DNA of 46,550 nt. Source: Chromatiaceae bacterium (GTDB lineage: Bacteria; Pseudomonadota; Gammaproteobacteria; Chromatiales; Chromatiaceae). The stretch spans positions 1 to 46,550 of the forward strand of contig JAJDNF010000062.1 in assembly GCA_022340805.1 (NCBI GenBank). Reading direction: 5' to 3'. Positions 8,389-17,363 of this stretch are shown one piece after another. The notes beneath the pieces were generated by a model that worked only from the letters and a program-made list of their open reading frames with translations, was not told where the DNA came from and ran no database searches. The position numbers and the translations under genes were made by a program. The number at the start of each line of letters is the position of its first letter. Position 1 is the stretch's first letter.

Positions 8389-10026
8389 ATGGCCGACAAA
8401 CACTTCATCGATGCACGACCGCCGATGGGATTGCGGCGCCGGCTGAAGCTGCACAGTCCGTTTGCAACTGTGCGGGCGCGGGTGCTGCTGGCGGTGTGGG
8501 TCACCCTGACCCTGGGTGTCCTGGCGTTCGTCCTCGCTGCCGATCTGGGGCGGGCGAAAGCGCGAGTCGAGCACCTCGGTAACGATTTTCTGCACCACGT
8601 TGCCGATCGCGCGCTGATCAGCGAGACCGCGATCGAGGGTTTTGCGGCGTTTATCGCCTCCATGGGTGAGCTGGATCACGACCGCGCTCAGGCCTACGCG
8701 CGCATGCTGCTCGGGCGCTATCCATTCCTGTATATGTTCGAGGTGGCAAGCCGGGTGAGCGGCGCGGAACGCGCCGGTCTGGAGCAGCGCCTGACCGGGC
8801 GATACCCGGGTTTTCATATCAAGCGCTTCACCTATCGGGCTGACCGCATCTGGCAATCGGTCGACCCGGCCCAGTTCTATTATCCGCTGGTCTTCCAGGA
8901 GCCCTTGCTCGGCGGATCGGAGGAACTCGTCGGCCTCGATATCCACTCGAGTGATTTTCTCCGGCTTGCGATGGAGGCCTCGTTCGTGCGTGGTGAGCCG
9001 GTGGCGACGTATCCGTTCGAGCTCGCCGAAGGTGGGCGTGGATATGTCCTGCACCGTGCTGTCGATCACCTGGCGCAGCGGCCGCCGAGTGCCTTCGAGG
9101 CACATGAGTATGTACTGCTCGCGGTGAAGAGCAGTGACCTGTTCGCCGGACTCAAACAGGCACCGCCGGGGGTCGCGGTCAGGCTGGTGCACCGAGATTT
9201 CGATCCCGACGACCCACTGGGCGAGGTGCTGTCGAGGCCAGCGCAACCCGTCTCGGCCGCCGAGTCTCTGATATTGCCGCGCTTTCGCCGGGACTTGGTG
9301 CTGAACCTGACCTCGCAGCCGTTCCTGCTGCGGCTGGACTGGCAACTGGGTTGGCGCGATCTGAGTCTCGGTCTGACCGCTGCGGTGCTCCTCGGCTCGC
9401 TGTTGCTGCTGTGGGGTGTGCGCAACTATGCACGCCAATACGTCGAGGGCGAGCTGGCGGCGCTGGAGAGGGAGGGGCGGCTGTACGAGCTGGCCAACTT
9501 CGATCCGCTTACCGGCCTGGCGAACCGCAACCGCCTGGTGGATTTCCTGGAAAGCGCGCTGGCCAGGGCGCGTCGGCATGGACAGCAACTCGTCGTGTTG
9601 TTCATCGACCTCGACCGTTTCAAGGAGGTCAACGATTCTCACGGACACGCGACCGGTGACCTGGTGCTGGTCGAGGTGGCGCGCAGGCTGTCGCAGCACC
9701 TGCGCGAGGACGAGCTGCTCGCCCGCTATGGTGGTGACGAATTCGTCTGGGTTACCGCGGGTGCCGATCGGGCGCCTGCGCTGGACGGCCTGGTCGACCG
9801 CCTGCGGCGCGAGTTCGAGCCACCGTTTGTGACCCGCGCGGCCAGCCTGAGGATCGGCGTGAGCGTCGGCCATGCGGCATACCCGCGCGACGGCAAGAAC
9901 ATCTCCGCGCTGTTCGAGGCCGCCGATGCCTGTATGTACCACGACAAGCGGCGCGGACATAAGGGTGCAGGGCTCGCGGATGCGGTGTCGCCGCATCCAG
10001 CCGCCGGCAATCCGCCCGCAAGCTGA
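8389..10026 (+). CDS. Membrane CHASE-GGDEF diguanylate cyclase
   Basis: The 545-residue protein probably makes c-di-GMP in response to an extracytoplasmic signal. A first membrane span lies at about residues 30-52. A periplasmic CHASE-like sensor follows (about 75-310, with FLYMFEVASRVSGAER, FYYPLVFQEP and LVGLDIHSSDFLRLAM). A second span is at about 325-343. The GGDEF domain starts at DPLTGLANRNRL, with FIDLDRFKEVNDSHGH and an intact GGDEF at 448-452. The allosteric site reads REDE instead of RxxD, so product inhibition may be weak. AAGGG precedes the ATG. The gene ends before a strong bidirectional terminator. Confidence 0.93.
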   Translation: MADKHFIDARPPMGLRRRLKLHSPFATVRARVLLAVWVTLTLGVLAFVLAADLGRAKARVEHLGNDFLHHVADRALISETAIEGFAAFIASMGELDHDRAQAYARMLLGRYPFLYMFEVASRVSGAERAGLEQRLTGRYPGFHIKRFTYRADRIWQSVDPAQFYYPLVFQEPLLGGSEELVGLDIHSSDFLRLAMEASFVRGEPVATYPFELAEGGRGYVLHRAVDHLAQRPPSAFEAHEYVLLAVKSSDLFAGLKQAPPGVAVRLVHRDFDPDDPLGEVLSRPAQPVSAAESLILPRFRRDLVLNLTSQPFLLRLDWQLGWRDLSLGLTAAVLLGSLLLLWGVRNYARQYVEGELAALEREGRLYELANFDPLTGLANRNRLVDFLESALARARRHGQQLVVLFIDLDRFKEVNDSHGHATGDLVLVEVARRLSQHLREDELLARYGGDEFVWVTAGADRAPALDGLVDRLRREFEPPFVTRAASLRIGVSVGHAAYPRDGKNISALFEAADACMYHDKRRGHKGAGLADAVSPHPAAGNPPAS

Positions 10027-10118
10027 GCGGGAAAACGCCCCGAATGGTGGTGGAACCCGTCTGGGAACTGCGCAACCCGGAATGTCCCGGGGGTTCGCGC
10101 TGGCCTGTACCGCAGACA

Positions 10119-10146
10119 AGAAAGCCGGCCTGGTGGCCGGCTTTTC
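10119..10146. terminator. Bidirectional intrinsic terminator
   Basis: AAAGCCGGCC, a TGGT loop and GGCCGGCTTTT form a perfect 10-bp stem with an A run on one side and a T run on the other. It lies between the convergent GGDEF gene and the YgaP-like gene and can serve both. Confidence 0.85.
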
Positions 10147-10167
10147 GGGCGTCGCGGTGGACGTCGC

Positions 10168-10383
10168 TTAGAACACTAGGCCCGGTTTCTTGCCCAGCTT
10201 TTTAAGGATCAGGGCCAGTGGGCAAAACCCGGTGAAGGCCGACTGAAACAGGTTGAGGCCGATGAAGGCGGTGAAGTACAGCCAGTACTCGTGATGAAAT
10301 ATCGGGCTGCCAGCCGCGCCGAGGGCGACCGACAGGACGATCATGAATCCGGCAAACGCCATAACGATGCGTTCAATCGACAT
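10168..10383 (-). CDS. DUF2892/YgaP-like inner-membrane protein
   Basis: The 71-residue protein has two hydrophobic segments (about 5-25 and 34-56) joined by a short loop and ends in a basic tail (KKLGKKPG). The signature [17 protein letters not shown] is the conserved end of the DUF2892 domain, also found as the membrane domain of the rhodanese YgaP. I chose the ATG at 10383 (MSIERIV), with GGAG upstream, over an earlier in-frame ATG at 10398. The rhodanese domain is absent, so it is a stand-alone membrane part. Such genes often sit in sulfide or persulfide detoxification loci. The promoter carries a palindrome of the kind bound by BigR/YgaV regulators. Confidence 0.85.
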   Translation of the reverse strand: MSIERIVMAFAGFMIVLSVALGAAGSPIFHHEYWLYFTAFIGLNLFQSAFTGFCPLALILKKLGKKPGLVF

Positions 10384-10446
10384 AGGGGCTCTCCACAAGG
10401 GGTTGGATGAAACCGCTGGTGAGGCTCGCGGTCTGAAACGCGCGAG

Positions 10447-10476
10447 ATATTAGCCGAACCTAATATAAAAAGTCAA
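10447..10476 (-). promoter_or_regulatory. Sigma-70 promoter with overlapping palindromic operator
   Basis: On the minus strand TTGACT (10471-10476) and TAATAT (10447-10452) are separated by 18 nt, both close to consensus. The arms ATATTAG and CTAATAT, 6 nt apart (10447-10466), form a perfect inverted repeat that covers the -10 and part of the spacer, so a bound protein would block RNA polymerase. AT-rich ATTAG/CTAAT palindromes are typical of BigR/YgaV/SqrR-type ArsR-family persulfide sensors; that assignment is inference. Confidence 0.7.
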
Positions 10477-10790
10477 GCCAGGACAGTCGTTTAGAAGGCC
10501 CTGCCTAACGCTAAGGCTGTCGTGTTACAGGGTTGTGCCGGTAAAATCGGTGGCGCTAAGTGGTTGATTCTGCAGCGAGTCGCCAATCCCGTCTGCGGCT
10601 GGGCGATTTGGCGCTGCGGCGACCACGGGATCAGGCCGGGTTGGCATCAGTCGGACGTCGGTCGCACCGGCAATCTGCGCCGCCGTTCGAACGGCAGCCG
10701 GGACTCAATGGCTCCGGGTCGCGTACCGGGCAGCGCGGGAATCGGCTTCGAGGGATCCGGAATATCCGCTCACAATCTCGCAAGCGCCTG

Positions 10791-10819
10791 TTGACAAATG
10801 AAAAACTGACGTAGATTCT
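10791..10819 (+). promoter_or_regulatory. Putative sigma-70 promoter of rpfG-rpfC
   Basis: A perfect TTGACA at 10791-10796 is followed by weak -10 candidates, TAGATT at 10812 (15-nt spacer) or GATTCT at 10814 (17-nt spacer), about 30 nt before the rpfG start. The rest of 10484-10790 shows no gene or obvious structure; open frames there have no recognisable protein content. Confidence 0.45.
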
Positions 10820-10850
10820 GGGTCGGGTCATTACTTCGAGGATGTACTCG

Positions 10851-11909
10851 ATGTCGCGAGTGCTGATAGTCGACGACCAGCTGATCAGCCGTATGATTCT
10901 CGAGCAGCTCATCCGATCCATCGGTAGCGATACGGAAGCTATTTCCTTCTCAGACCCGGTCAAGGCGCTTGAGTGGGCCAAGCACAATCATCACGATCTG
11001 GTGCTGACCGATCTGAAGATGCCGATCATGAACGGGGTGGAATTCACCCAGTGGCTGCGAAATACGCCCTCCTGTGTCGACGTGCCGGTGATCATCATCA
11101 CCTGCGTGGATGATCCGTCGACCAAGTACCGTGCGCTCGAGGCAGGCGCCACGGATTTCCTCACCAAGCCCATCGATCACCACGAGTGCCGTGCGCGCTG
11201 CCGAAACCTGCTCAAGCTGCGGCAGCAGCAGTCGATCATTCGTGATCGTGCGCGCTGGCTCGAAAAGGAGATTACCGACAAGACGCGTGAGCTGCAGCTG
11301 CGCGAGAAGGAGACCCTGCTGCGGCTGGCCAAGGCCGGCGAGTACCGCGACAACGATACCAGCGGGCATGTCCTTAGGATGGCCTATACTGCCCGTTTGA
11401 TTGCGGAAACACTGGGGAAGGATCCTGATTACTGTGACATCATCGAACAGGCGGCGCCGATGCATGACATCGGCAAGATCGGCGTGCCGGACAAGATCCT
11501 GCTCAAGCGTGGCCAGCTGGATCGCAACGAGCGCTCGGTCATGATGCATCACGCCCGTATCGGCTACGAGATCCTGCGCGACAGTCCCTCCAAGTACCTC
11601 CAATTCGGTGCCACCATCGCCTGGTGCCATCACGAAAAGTTCAACGGCCAGGGTTATCCGCGCGGCCTGCAGGGCGACGACATTCCGATCGAGGCGCGCA
11701 TCGTCGCGATTGCCGACGTACTCGACGCGCTGCTGTCGGAACGACCCTACAAGCAGGCGTGGCCACTGGAACGCGCCCTGGACCTGATCCGCAGCGAATC
11801 CGGGCAGCACTTCGATCCGGAATGCGTCGAGGCCCTGCTGGCCAACATGGATCGAATCGTCACCGCCCGCACGCTGGCCGAGGGCAAAAGCAAACCCAAG
11901 GCCGGATGA
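10851..11909 (+). CDS. rpfG: RpfG-like response regulator with HD-GYP c-di-GMP phosphodiesterase
   Basis: The 352-residue protein has an N-terminal receiver (about 1-120) with phospho-acceptor D54 (LVLTDLKMP) and K106, a helical linker (125-160), and an HD-GYP domain. The catalytic motifs are present: HD at 205-206 ([11 protein letters not shown]), HH at 233-234, HHExxNGxGYP at 260-270, and the later ADVLDAL. HD-GYP proteins hydrolyse c-di-GMP. I prefer ATG 10851 (MSRVLIVDD), 9 nt after GAGG, over ATG 10842. The stop overlaps the next start as ATGA, coupling it to the RpfC-like kinase. The partner kinase downstream and rpfF facing it support assignment to the DSF pathway. Confidence 0.92.
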   Translation: MSRVLIVDDQLISRMILEQLIRSIGSDTEAISFSDPVKALEWAKHNHHDLVLTDLKMPIMNGVEFTQWLRNTPSCVDVPVIIITCVDDPSTKYRALEAGATDFLTKPIDHHECRARCRNLLKLRQQQSIIRDRARWLEKEITDKTRELQLREKETLLRLAKAGEYRDNDTSGHVLRMAYTARLIAETLGKDPDYCDIIEQAAPMHDIGKIGVPDKILLKRGQLDRNERSVMMHHARIGYEILRDSPSKYLQFGATIAWCHHEKFNGQGYPRGLQGDDIPIEARIVAIADVLDALLSERPYKQAWPLERALDLIRSESGQHFDPECVEALLANMDRIVTARTLAEGKSKPKAG

Positions 11910-14491
11910 ACGGGGATGCCATGTCTCAGTTCAAGTCGATCATCAGCTTCATCACGCGCCGCCGCAAGGTTCTAGATCCCGAGCTGGAACAGAGCCTGCT
12001 GCGGATCGGGATCATCTCGGCCATGGTCCTGTATCTGACCGCGATGCACTACCGCGAACCCACGCAGATGAATGCGCTGGCGCTGTATTCCGCGGTGGCT
12101 TTCCTGCTGGTCAGTTTCGTTCTGTTCATCTGGATCGCAGTCAGCCCCGAACCCTCCCGGCTGCGCAAGACCATCGCGGTTCTGCACGATGTCGGTGGAC
12201 CGACCTACGGCATGTTGTTTTTCGGCACCACGACAGTGCCCTTCTATATCGTCTATCTCTGGGTCATCTTCGGTAACGGGTTCCGCTACGGCAACGCCTA
12301 TCTGGTCCTTGCCGCCACCACCAGTGCGATTGGCTTTGGCCTGGTGATCAGCTTCAACCCCTATTGGCAGGAGCACGCCCCGCTCGGCGTCAGTCTTCTG
12401 CTTGGCCTGATTGTGCTGCCCGCCTACGTGGCGATGCTGCTGGCGCGCCTCAATCAAGCCAAGGAACAGGCCATCGAGGCGAACCAGGCAAAGTCGCGGT
12501 TTCTGACAACCATGAGCCATGAGTTGCGCACGCCGCTCAACGGTGTGATCGGGATCGCCGACCTGTTGCGCGCCACGCCGCTGAACCCCGAGCAGGAAGA
12601 CTACGCACGCACGATCTGCGTATCCGCGTCGAGCCTGCTGGCACTGATCGACGACGTACTCGATATCTCCAAGATCGAGGCCGGCAAAATGTCGGTTGAG
12701 GAGGTCGACTTCGACCTGCATCGGCTGGTTGGCAACACCGCGAAGATGATGGCGGCGCCGGCCGGCAAGAAGAACCTGCAACTCAACTACCGGATATCCC
12801 CTGAGCTGCCCTATGCGCTGCATGGCAGCGAGCAGCACCTGCAGCAGATTCTGGTGAACCTGGTCGGCAACGCGATCAAGTTCACCGAGGAGGGCCAGGT
12901 CGACATCAACGTCAGTCGCTCGCGGCAGCGCCGCGAGGATGACGCGACCTGGATTCGGTTCGAGGTCAGAGACACCGGCATCGGTATCCCTCAAGAGGCC
13001 CAGGAGCGGATCTTCGAGCGTTTCACCCAGGCCGATGACTCCACGACCAGACGTTACGGCGGGACCGGGCTGGGGATCACGATCAGCAAGCAACTGGTCG
13101 AGCTGATGGGCGGTCGGATAGGCGTGCTCAGCGAACCCGGCAGCGGCAGCACCTTCTGGATGGAGCTCCCGTTCATCGCGTTGCGGCATGCCGTCGACAG
13201 GCCGGCCGATGCGCTGACGCTGGTCGATAGCAGGGTGCTGGTTGTGACCGGGGATCAGGTCGAATCCAGGCGCCTGATGAAGCTGCTGTCAGGTTGGGGT
13301 GTTGCTGCGCAGCAGCGCGAGGGTGTCGCGCAGGCGATCGCCGAGCTGATCAATGCCGCCAATCGCGGTGTGCCCTACAACACCGTGTTGCTGGACAGCC
13401 GTGGGTCGACGGCAGACCCGGGCCAGCTGATGCAGACCGCCAGGCAGGACAGGCTGCTGCAATCCCTGTCATTCGTGCTGATCTCGCCGTCCCTGCCGGA
13501 TCCGGACTGGCGACAGCGCTATCTGGATCTGGGGTTCGCCGCGGTGCTGGCGACGCCGTTCGACAAGACGCTGCTGTTCAACGCGCTGCATTCGGTATAC
13601 GTCAGTGCCGTCGAAGACCCGCAGGTGGCCAACTTCATCGACCACTACGCGCGCGGACGCAAGGTCCTGCCGCCGCTCGAGATCCTGGTGGCTGAGGACA
13701 ACGAGACGAATCAGAAGGTGGTGCGCGGCATCCTCGAGAAGGCCGGCCATCGTGTCTACCTGGTCGCGAACGGCGAACAGGCGCTGGATGCGCTGGAAAC
13801 CCACCGCTTCGATATCGCGCTGTTCGATTTCCAGATGCCCACCATGGACGGTCTCGAGGCGCTGAAGATCTACCGTTTCGCACATGCCGGGGAGAAGGCG
13901 ATCCCGGTCATCATGCTCTCGGCAGACGTGACACCGGAGGCCCGCGATGCATGCACCCAGGCCGGTGCATCGGCCTTCATCGCCAAGCCGATACATGCCA
14001 GGACCCTGCTCGAATCACTCGTCAGCGTGATGCAGCGTGACCAGGCGCCCGGCGCCGTCGGCACGCGGCCTTTCGGAGATACCGCCACCTACGGCTATCC
14101 CCATCAGGCCACGCGTCTGAGCGGCGATGTCATCGACCGCCAGGTACTGCGCGAACTCGAGGAACTCGGCGGTGGACTGGAGTTCCTTGCCAGCCTGGTG
14201 GATGGCTTCATCAAGGATGGCGAAGGTCTGTTCGCCGACCTGGGTGAAGCGATCGCAGCGCGCGCCTGTCCGTCGTTTCGCGACCTGGCCCATGCGCTCA
14301 AGGGCAGCGCGGGCAGTGTCGGCGCCCGCCGGCTGCACGAGCTGAGCGGGCGGGCATGCCAGATCACTGAGCACGACTTCGCGCGCCTGGCGCCCACCGC
14401 CGTGTCCGAGATGCAGTCCTCGTTTGCCGAGGTCAAGGCTGCGCTCCGCAGCTACATCAGGGAACGGCAGGGCCAGGTCTCACGCAACTGA
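11906..14491 (+). CDS. rpfC: RpfC-like hybrid sensor kinase for a DSF-family signal
   Basis: The 861-residue kinase would sense the fatty-acid signal made by RpfF and phosphorylate RpfG. Domains in order: short cytoplasmic N-terminus with [13 protein letters not shown] next to the first span, which resembles the juxtamembrane sensor of Xanthomonas RpfC; about five membrane spans (30-182); HisKA with H205 ([10 protein letters not shown]); ATPase domain (N, G1 DTGIG and G2 boxes, 305-425); a degenerate receiver (440-570); a full receiver with D641 and K694; and an HPt domain with H796 (AHALKGS). A second start at 11921 has a better ribosome site (GGGGA) and is equally possible. The extra receiver makes it longer than Xanthomonas RpfC (726 aa). 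Confidence 0.9.
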   Translation: MNGDAMSQFKSIISFITRRRKVLDPELEQSLLRIGIISAMVLYLTAMHYREPTQMNALALYSAVAFLLVSFVLFIWIAVSPEPSRLRKTIAVLHDVGGPTYGMLFFGTTTVPFYIVYLWVIFGNGFRYGNAYLVLAATTSAIGFGLVISFNPYWQEHAPLGVSLLLGLIVLPAYVAMLLARLNQAKEQAIEANQAKSRFLTTMSHELRTPLNGVIGIADLLRATPLNPEQEDYARTICVSASSLLALIDDVLDISKIEAGKMSVEEVDFDLHRLVGNTAKMMAAPAGKKNLQLNYRISPELPYALHGSEQHLQQILVNLVGNAIKFTEEGQVDINVSRSRQRREDDATWIRFEVRDTGIGIPQEAQERIFERFTQADDSTTRRYGGTGLGITISKQLVELMGGRIGVLSEPGSGSTFWMELPFIALRHAVDRPADALTLVDSRVLVVTGDQVESRRLMKLLSGWGVAAQQREGVAQAIAELINAANRGVPYNTVLLDSRGSTADPGQLMQTARQDRLLQSLSFVLISPSLPDPDWRQRYLDLGFAAVLATPFDKTLLFNALHSVYVSAVEDPQVANFIDHYARGRKVLPPLEILVAEDNETNQKVVRGILEKAGHRVYLVANGEQALDALETHRFDIALFDFQMPTMDGLEALKIYRFAHAGEKAIPVIMLSADVTPEARDACTQAGASAFIAKPIHARTLLESLVSVMQRDQAPGAVGTRPFGDTATYGYPHQATRLSGDVIDRQVLRELEELGGGLEFLASLVDGFIKDGEGLFADLGEAIAARACPSFRDLAHALKGSAGSVGARRLHELSGRACQITEHDFARLAPTAVSEMQSSFAEVKAALRSYIRERQGQVSRN

Positions 14492-14508
14492 TCGAATCAC
14501 CTCAGCCG

Positions 14509-15393
14509 TCATCCGACCTGGGCCATCGGCTGTTGCTGAGTGACCTTGTTCTGCGACCGCACCAGCCGGTCCATGATCTTCAGGTCGCGTTCTTTGAGTC
14601 TTAGCGCCGCATCCACCCAGACCATCGCAATCTGTTCCAGTTCGGCGTAACTGACCGGGTTCATCAACTTGCGCACCTGCTGCAGCGCCATCGCGGCGTT
14701 AGGTGAACGGCGCTGCCGCTCGGAGATGTACTGACGCACCACCGTCTCGCCCTGGCCGGGTTCGGCGAGGATGTCGATTACGCCGAGATCGTGCAGCTCT
14801 TCGGCCTGCCACGTCTTACCACTCAGAATCACGCGCTCGGTCTCGTTGATGCCCAGGCGCCGGGATAGGAAGCTGTAAGCGCCCATGCCTGGGAACATGT
14901 TGAACAGCACCTCTGGCAGTCCCATCTGTACGCCGCGCTCGGCGACTACCAGGTTCGCCGCGAGCGCGCCCTCCATGCCGCCGCCCAGCGCCGTCCCCTG
15001 AATCAGGCTGATGGTGGTCAGCGGCAGGCCGAACCCGGTCGAGACCAGGTAGGAAACATCGATGCAGGCCCTCGCGTACTCCTCCAGACCCAGGCGGTCG
15101 CGCGCCTGGATCAGTTTGCGGAACAGATCCAGATCACCACCCAGGTTGAAGATGCCCGGCACCCGCGAGCCGTAAACGAGGAAACAGGGTGTGCCGGAAT
15201 CGATCGCCTTGCCGACGCCGAGCTGCGGCAGGGTTTCCGGCAGGTCCTTGATTTCGGCAAGCAGGTCAGGGGTGAAGCAAGGCCGCGGGTGCGGGATCAT
15301 ATGACACCAGACGGTTCCCTCGTCGTGATTCCATTCGACATCCAACTGTTCATACATTTTCACGTTGTTAGTCGCGGACAATTCGATAGACAT
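14509..15393 (-). CDS. rpfF: RpfF-like DSF-family signal synthase
   Basis: The 294-residue crotonase-fold enzyme would convert 3-hydroxyacyl-ACP to a cis-2-enoic fatty acid by dehydration and thioester hydrolysis. The catalytic glutamates fall at E141 (LGGGMEGALAANLVVAERG) and E161 (LPEVLFNMFPGMGAYSFL), the same numbers as in Xanthomonas RpfF. The VYGSRVPGIFNLGGDLDLF segment, the SLIQGTALGG oxyanion region and SRRLGINETERVILSG are characteristic of RpfF and unlike ordinary enoyl-CoA hydratases. A GAGGAG ribosome site lies 8 nt before the ATG. It converges on rpfC with only 17 nt between stops. No rpfB-type acyl-CoA ligase is seen in the window. Confidence 0.95.
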   Translation of the reverse strand: MSIELSATNNVKMYEQLDVEWNHDEGTVWCHMIPHPRPCFTPDLLAEIKDLPETLPQLGVGKAIDSGTPCFLVYGSRVPGIFNLGGDLDLFRKLIQARDRLGLEEYARACIDVSYLVSTGFGLPLTTISLIQGTALGGGMEGALAANLVVAERGVQMGLPEVLFNMFPGMGAYSFLSRRLGINETERVILSGKTWQAEELHDLGVIDILAEPGQGETVVRQYISERQRRSPNAAMALQQVRKLMNPVSYAELEQIAMVWVDAALRLKERDLKIMDRLVRSQNKVTQQQPMAQVG

Positions 15394-15715
15394 GCTGTTC
15401 TCCTCGCGAGGGTGGTTATTAATAATGTGTTTCAGGTGATCAGCCTGACGATTCAGGGTACGACTTCGCGATCGAGATTCTCAATAATTTTTTTCCTCTC
15501 CATTGACATCCGTCGGCCGATGTGGCCTGGCAGAAGGGGCGCTTCATTGAGCACACAGGGCGGCTGTCCGGACGCGTCCCGGTAGGCCTTTTCGATGTCG
15601 TGGCGGATCGCTGCGTGACCGCGGCAGCCCGGGCCGCTGTGTTTCCGGTGTCGCCCCGGCCCGCCGCACTGTCGGCTTGCATGGACGGGTCCAAGGCAGC
15701 GCACCGAAGGCAGCT
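15394..15715. other. Gap between cupin gene and rpfF
   Basis: This 322-nt stretch holds the rpfF upstream region on the minus strand. It includes an AT-rich TATTAATAA about 25 nt before the rpfF start that could serve as a -10, and a small CCTGA-atcg-TCAGG hairpin. A minus-strand open frame ending at 15453 has a plausible charged helical tail, but no start codon with a ribosome site, so I do not call it. Confidence 0.4.
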
Positions 15716-16072
15716 TCAGAGGAGTTCGGTATCCTCGTGGGAGTAGGGGGGGCTGCAACAACACAGGATGACCAGCGTCTCGCTACCGGTGTTTTGCGCA
15801 CAGTGCGGTGTTCCGGGCGCGATCGCGACGGTATCCCCGGGAAGGATCTCGAAGCGCTCGTTGCCCAGGGTCATCAGTCCCTGACCGGCGGTCACGTGAT
15901 ACAGCTCTTCACTCTTGCGGTGCCAGTGCAGTGCGGTCGTCTGGCCTGGCGCGATGCGTGCCTCGGCGAGGCTCTGCGCGGCGTTACCGTGCACGCCGGG
16001 GTGCATCAGTTCGCGGATCTCGGAGCCGTCCTTGGTCTCGAACGCCGCCTGGTTGCGGTAGCGGGTAAGCAT
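15716..16072 (-). CDS. Single-domain cupin protein
   Basis: The 118-residue protein forms one cupin barrel. Motif 1 is GQTTALHWHRKSEELYHVTAG, with the HxH, Glu and His metal ligands, and motif 2 is GDTVAIAPGTPHCAQN, with the third His, so metal binding is expected. It ends in a conserved-looking CCCSPPYSHEDTELL with three consecutive cysteines. Such small cupins are often annotated as mannose-6-phosphate isomerase-like, but the reaction cannot be told here. It lies 23 nt downstream of the DMT transporter gene on the same strand, so the two probably share a transcript. Confidence 0.85.
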   Translation of the reverse strand: MLTRYRNQAAFETKDGSEIRELMHPGVHGNAAQSLAEARIAPGQTTALHWHRKSEELYHVTAGQGLMTLGNERFEILPGDTVAIAPGTPHCAQNTGSETLVILCCCSPPYSHEDTELL

Positions 16073-16095
16073 GTGTCCCTCCAGGCAAATGCCTG

Positions 16096-16968
16096 TTAGA
16101 GGCTGATCGCCACCACGCCCGCGACCATCAGGCCACCGGCCATCAGGTGGCGGGCGAGGTGCCGCTCACCGAAAAGGATAGCCCCGTATAGCATCCCGAA
16201 CAGCAGGCTGGTGCGCTTCACTGCGATCATGTATGCGGCTTGCACCTCGGCCAGTGCCATGAAATGGGTAACGACCATCAGGGCCATGAAGCCCGCCACC
16301 ACCAGCAGTGGCCAGATCCCGTGGCGGTGGACCTGTAGCGAGCTGGGATGGCTGATTCCGAACACCAGCAGCGTGAGGCCGCCGAGGACCGCGAAGTAGA
16401 AGGCACCGAACTGGTCCGGCGGCATCCAGTGCATCGCCGCCTTGCCGCCCACCGACGTGATCGCGTAGATCGCCGCTGTCGCGAGCATAAGGCGCGAGCC
16501 GGGATTCACCACGATGGCCTTGAGTGGGGCGAACAGGGTGCCCAGACCGATGCGGTCGCTGTGCTCGAAGTTGAGCAGCCAGGAGCCCGCGACTACCAGC
16601 ACGATGCCGATCAGGCCGTGGCCGCTCACCGTCTCGCCCAACACCAGCCAGCCGGTGAGTACCACCAGCACCGGTGTGAAGGCGAGATATGGGACGGTCA
16701 GGGCCAGCGGGTAGTCGCGGATTGCCTTCATGTACATCAGCATTGCCGCGATCTCGAGCGGCATGATCAGCGCGAGCCAACCCCAGAATGGCAAGGGCAG
16801 TGGGGGCAGGTCGAAGGTCAGCACCCAGGGTGTGAGCAGCAGGCCACTTAGGCCGAGGCGCACGACCACCATCTCACGCGCCCCGGCCGAGCGCAGCCAG
16901 TGTTTGGACGCGGCGTCAGAGGTGGCGAGACAGAAGGCGCAGACCAGGCTGAGCGCGAGCCAGTGCAA
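16096..16968 (-). CDS. DMT-superfamily (EamA) transporter
   Basis: The 290-residue inner-membrane protein shows about ten hydrophobic segments in two EamA repeats (about 5-135 and 150-288). Typical features are the first-repeat WLALIMPLEIAAMLMYMKAI and the PLALTVPYLAFTPVLVVLTGWLVLGE turn, matched in the second repeat by AYMIAVKRTSLLFGMLYGAILFGE. Family members export or exchange amino acids, sugars or nucleotide sugars, and the substrate is unknown. The start appears to be TTG at 16968, since no ATG or GTG occurs in frame upstream before non-coding sequence; the assignment of the start is weak. Confidence 0.88.
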   Translation of the reverse strand: MHWLALSLVCAFCLATSDAASKHWLRSAGAREMVVVRLGLSGLLLTPWVLTFDLPPLPLPFWGWLALIMPLEIAAMLMYMKAIRDYPLALTVPYLAFTPVLVVLTGWLVLGETVSGHGLIGIVLVVAGSWLLNFEHSDRIGLGTLFAPLKAIVVNPGSRLMLATAAIYAITSVGGKAAMHWMPPDQFGAFYFAVLGGLTLLVFGISHPSSLQVHRHGIWPLLVVAGFMALMVVTHFMALAEVQAAYMIAVKRTSLLFGMLYGAILFGERHLARHLMAGGLMVAGVVAISL

Positions 16969-17282
16969 GGTGAAGGCAACCGTGGTTGAGGGACGGTCGA
17001 TTGTAGCCGGATGCGGCGGTCCCGGCCCGCCGCCCGGGTTCCGAAAGCGCAGGGCGTCGCAATATCGTCTACTGTCAAGGGATTGTGGCCGATGCCGCGC
17101 AGATCATTGCTCGGCTCCACGTGGGCGGGCGCGGCCAGGCCGGTGTACCTGCAAATATGGGTCAAGGTTCGCCCAGCCGGTTGCCGGGAATGGGTGGATA
17201 TCCGCCCAATTGATTTTCGCCGCGCCACCGCAGGCTGCATTTAGAGCGTTAAAAAACAACAAGATAGGATTAATTTGGCGGC
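16969..17282. other. Intergenic region upstream of the TRAP operon
   Basis: No gene is seen in this 314-nt stretch. Its last 60 nt are AT-rich (a run of A around 17250), directly upstream of the sigma-54 promoter, where activator or IHF sites would be expected. I could not identify a specific binding sequence. Confidence 0.4.
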
Positions 17283-17299
17283 TTGGCATCGCGGTTGCA
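17283..17299 (+). promoter_or_regulatory. Sigma-54 promoter of the TRAP operon
   Basis: TTGGCATC, four bases, then TTGCA matches the -24/-12 consensus TGGCAC-N5-TTGCW. The GG and GC dinucleotides are exactly 10 nt apart. The start of transcription would be near 17310, about 54 nt before the dctP ATG. RpoN control with a DctD-like activator is known for dicarboxylate transport genes; no such regulator is in the window. Confidence 0.72.
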
Positions 17300-17363
17300 C
17301 CTGCATACCGTATGTCGTTCGATGCTGAATCACACTACAACACACAGAGAAGGAGAGAGACCC

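Noticed and set aside
8374..10119. Minus-strand open frame of more than 500 codons opposite the GGDEF gene
   Set aside because: The plus strand encodes an unmistakable CHASE-GGDEF protein, and the minus frame has no domain features.
15453..15764. Minus-strand small protein upstream of rpfF
   Set aside because: The last 50 residues look faintly protein-like, but the frame overlaps the cupin gene, has no start with a ribosome site, and its first half is low-complexity.
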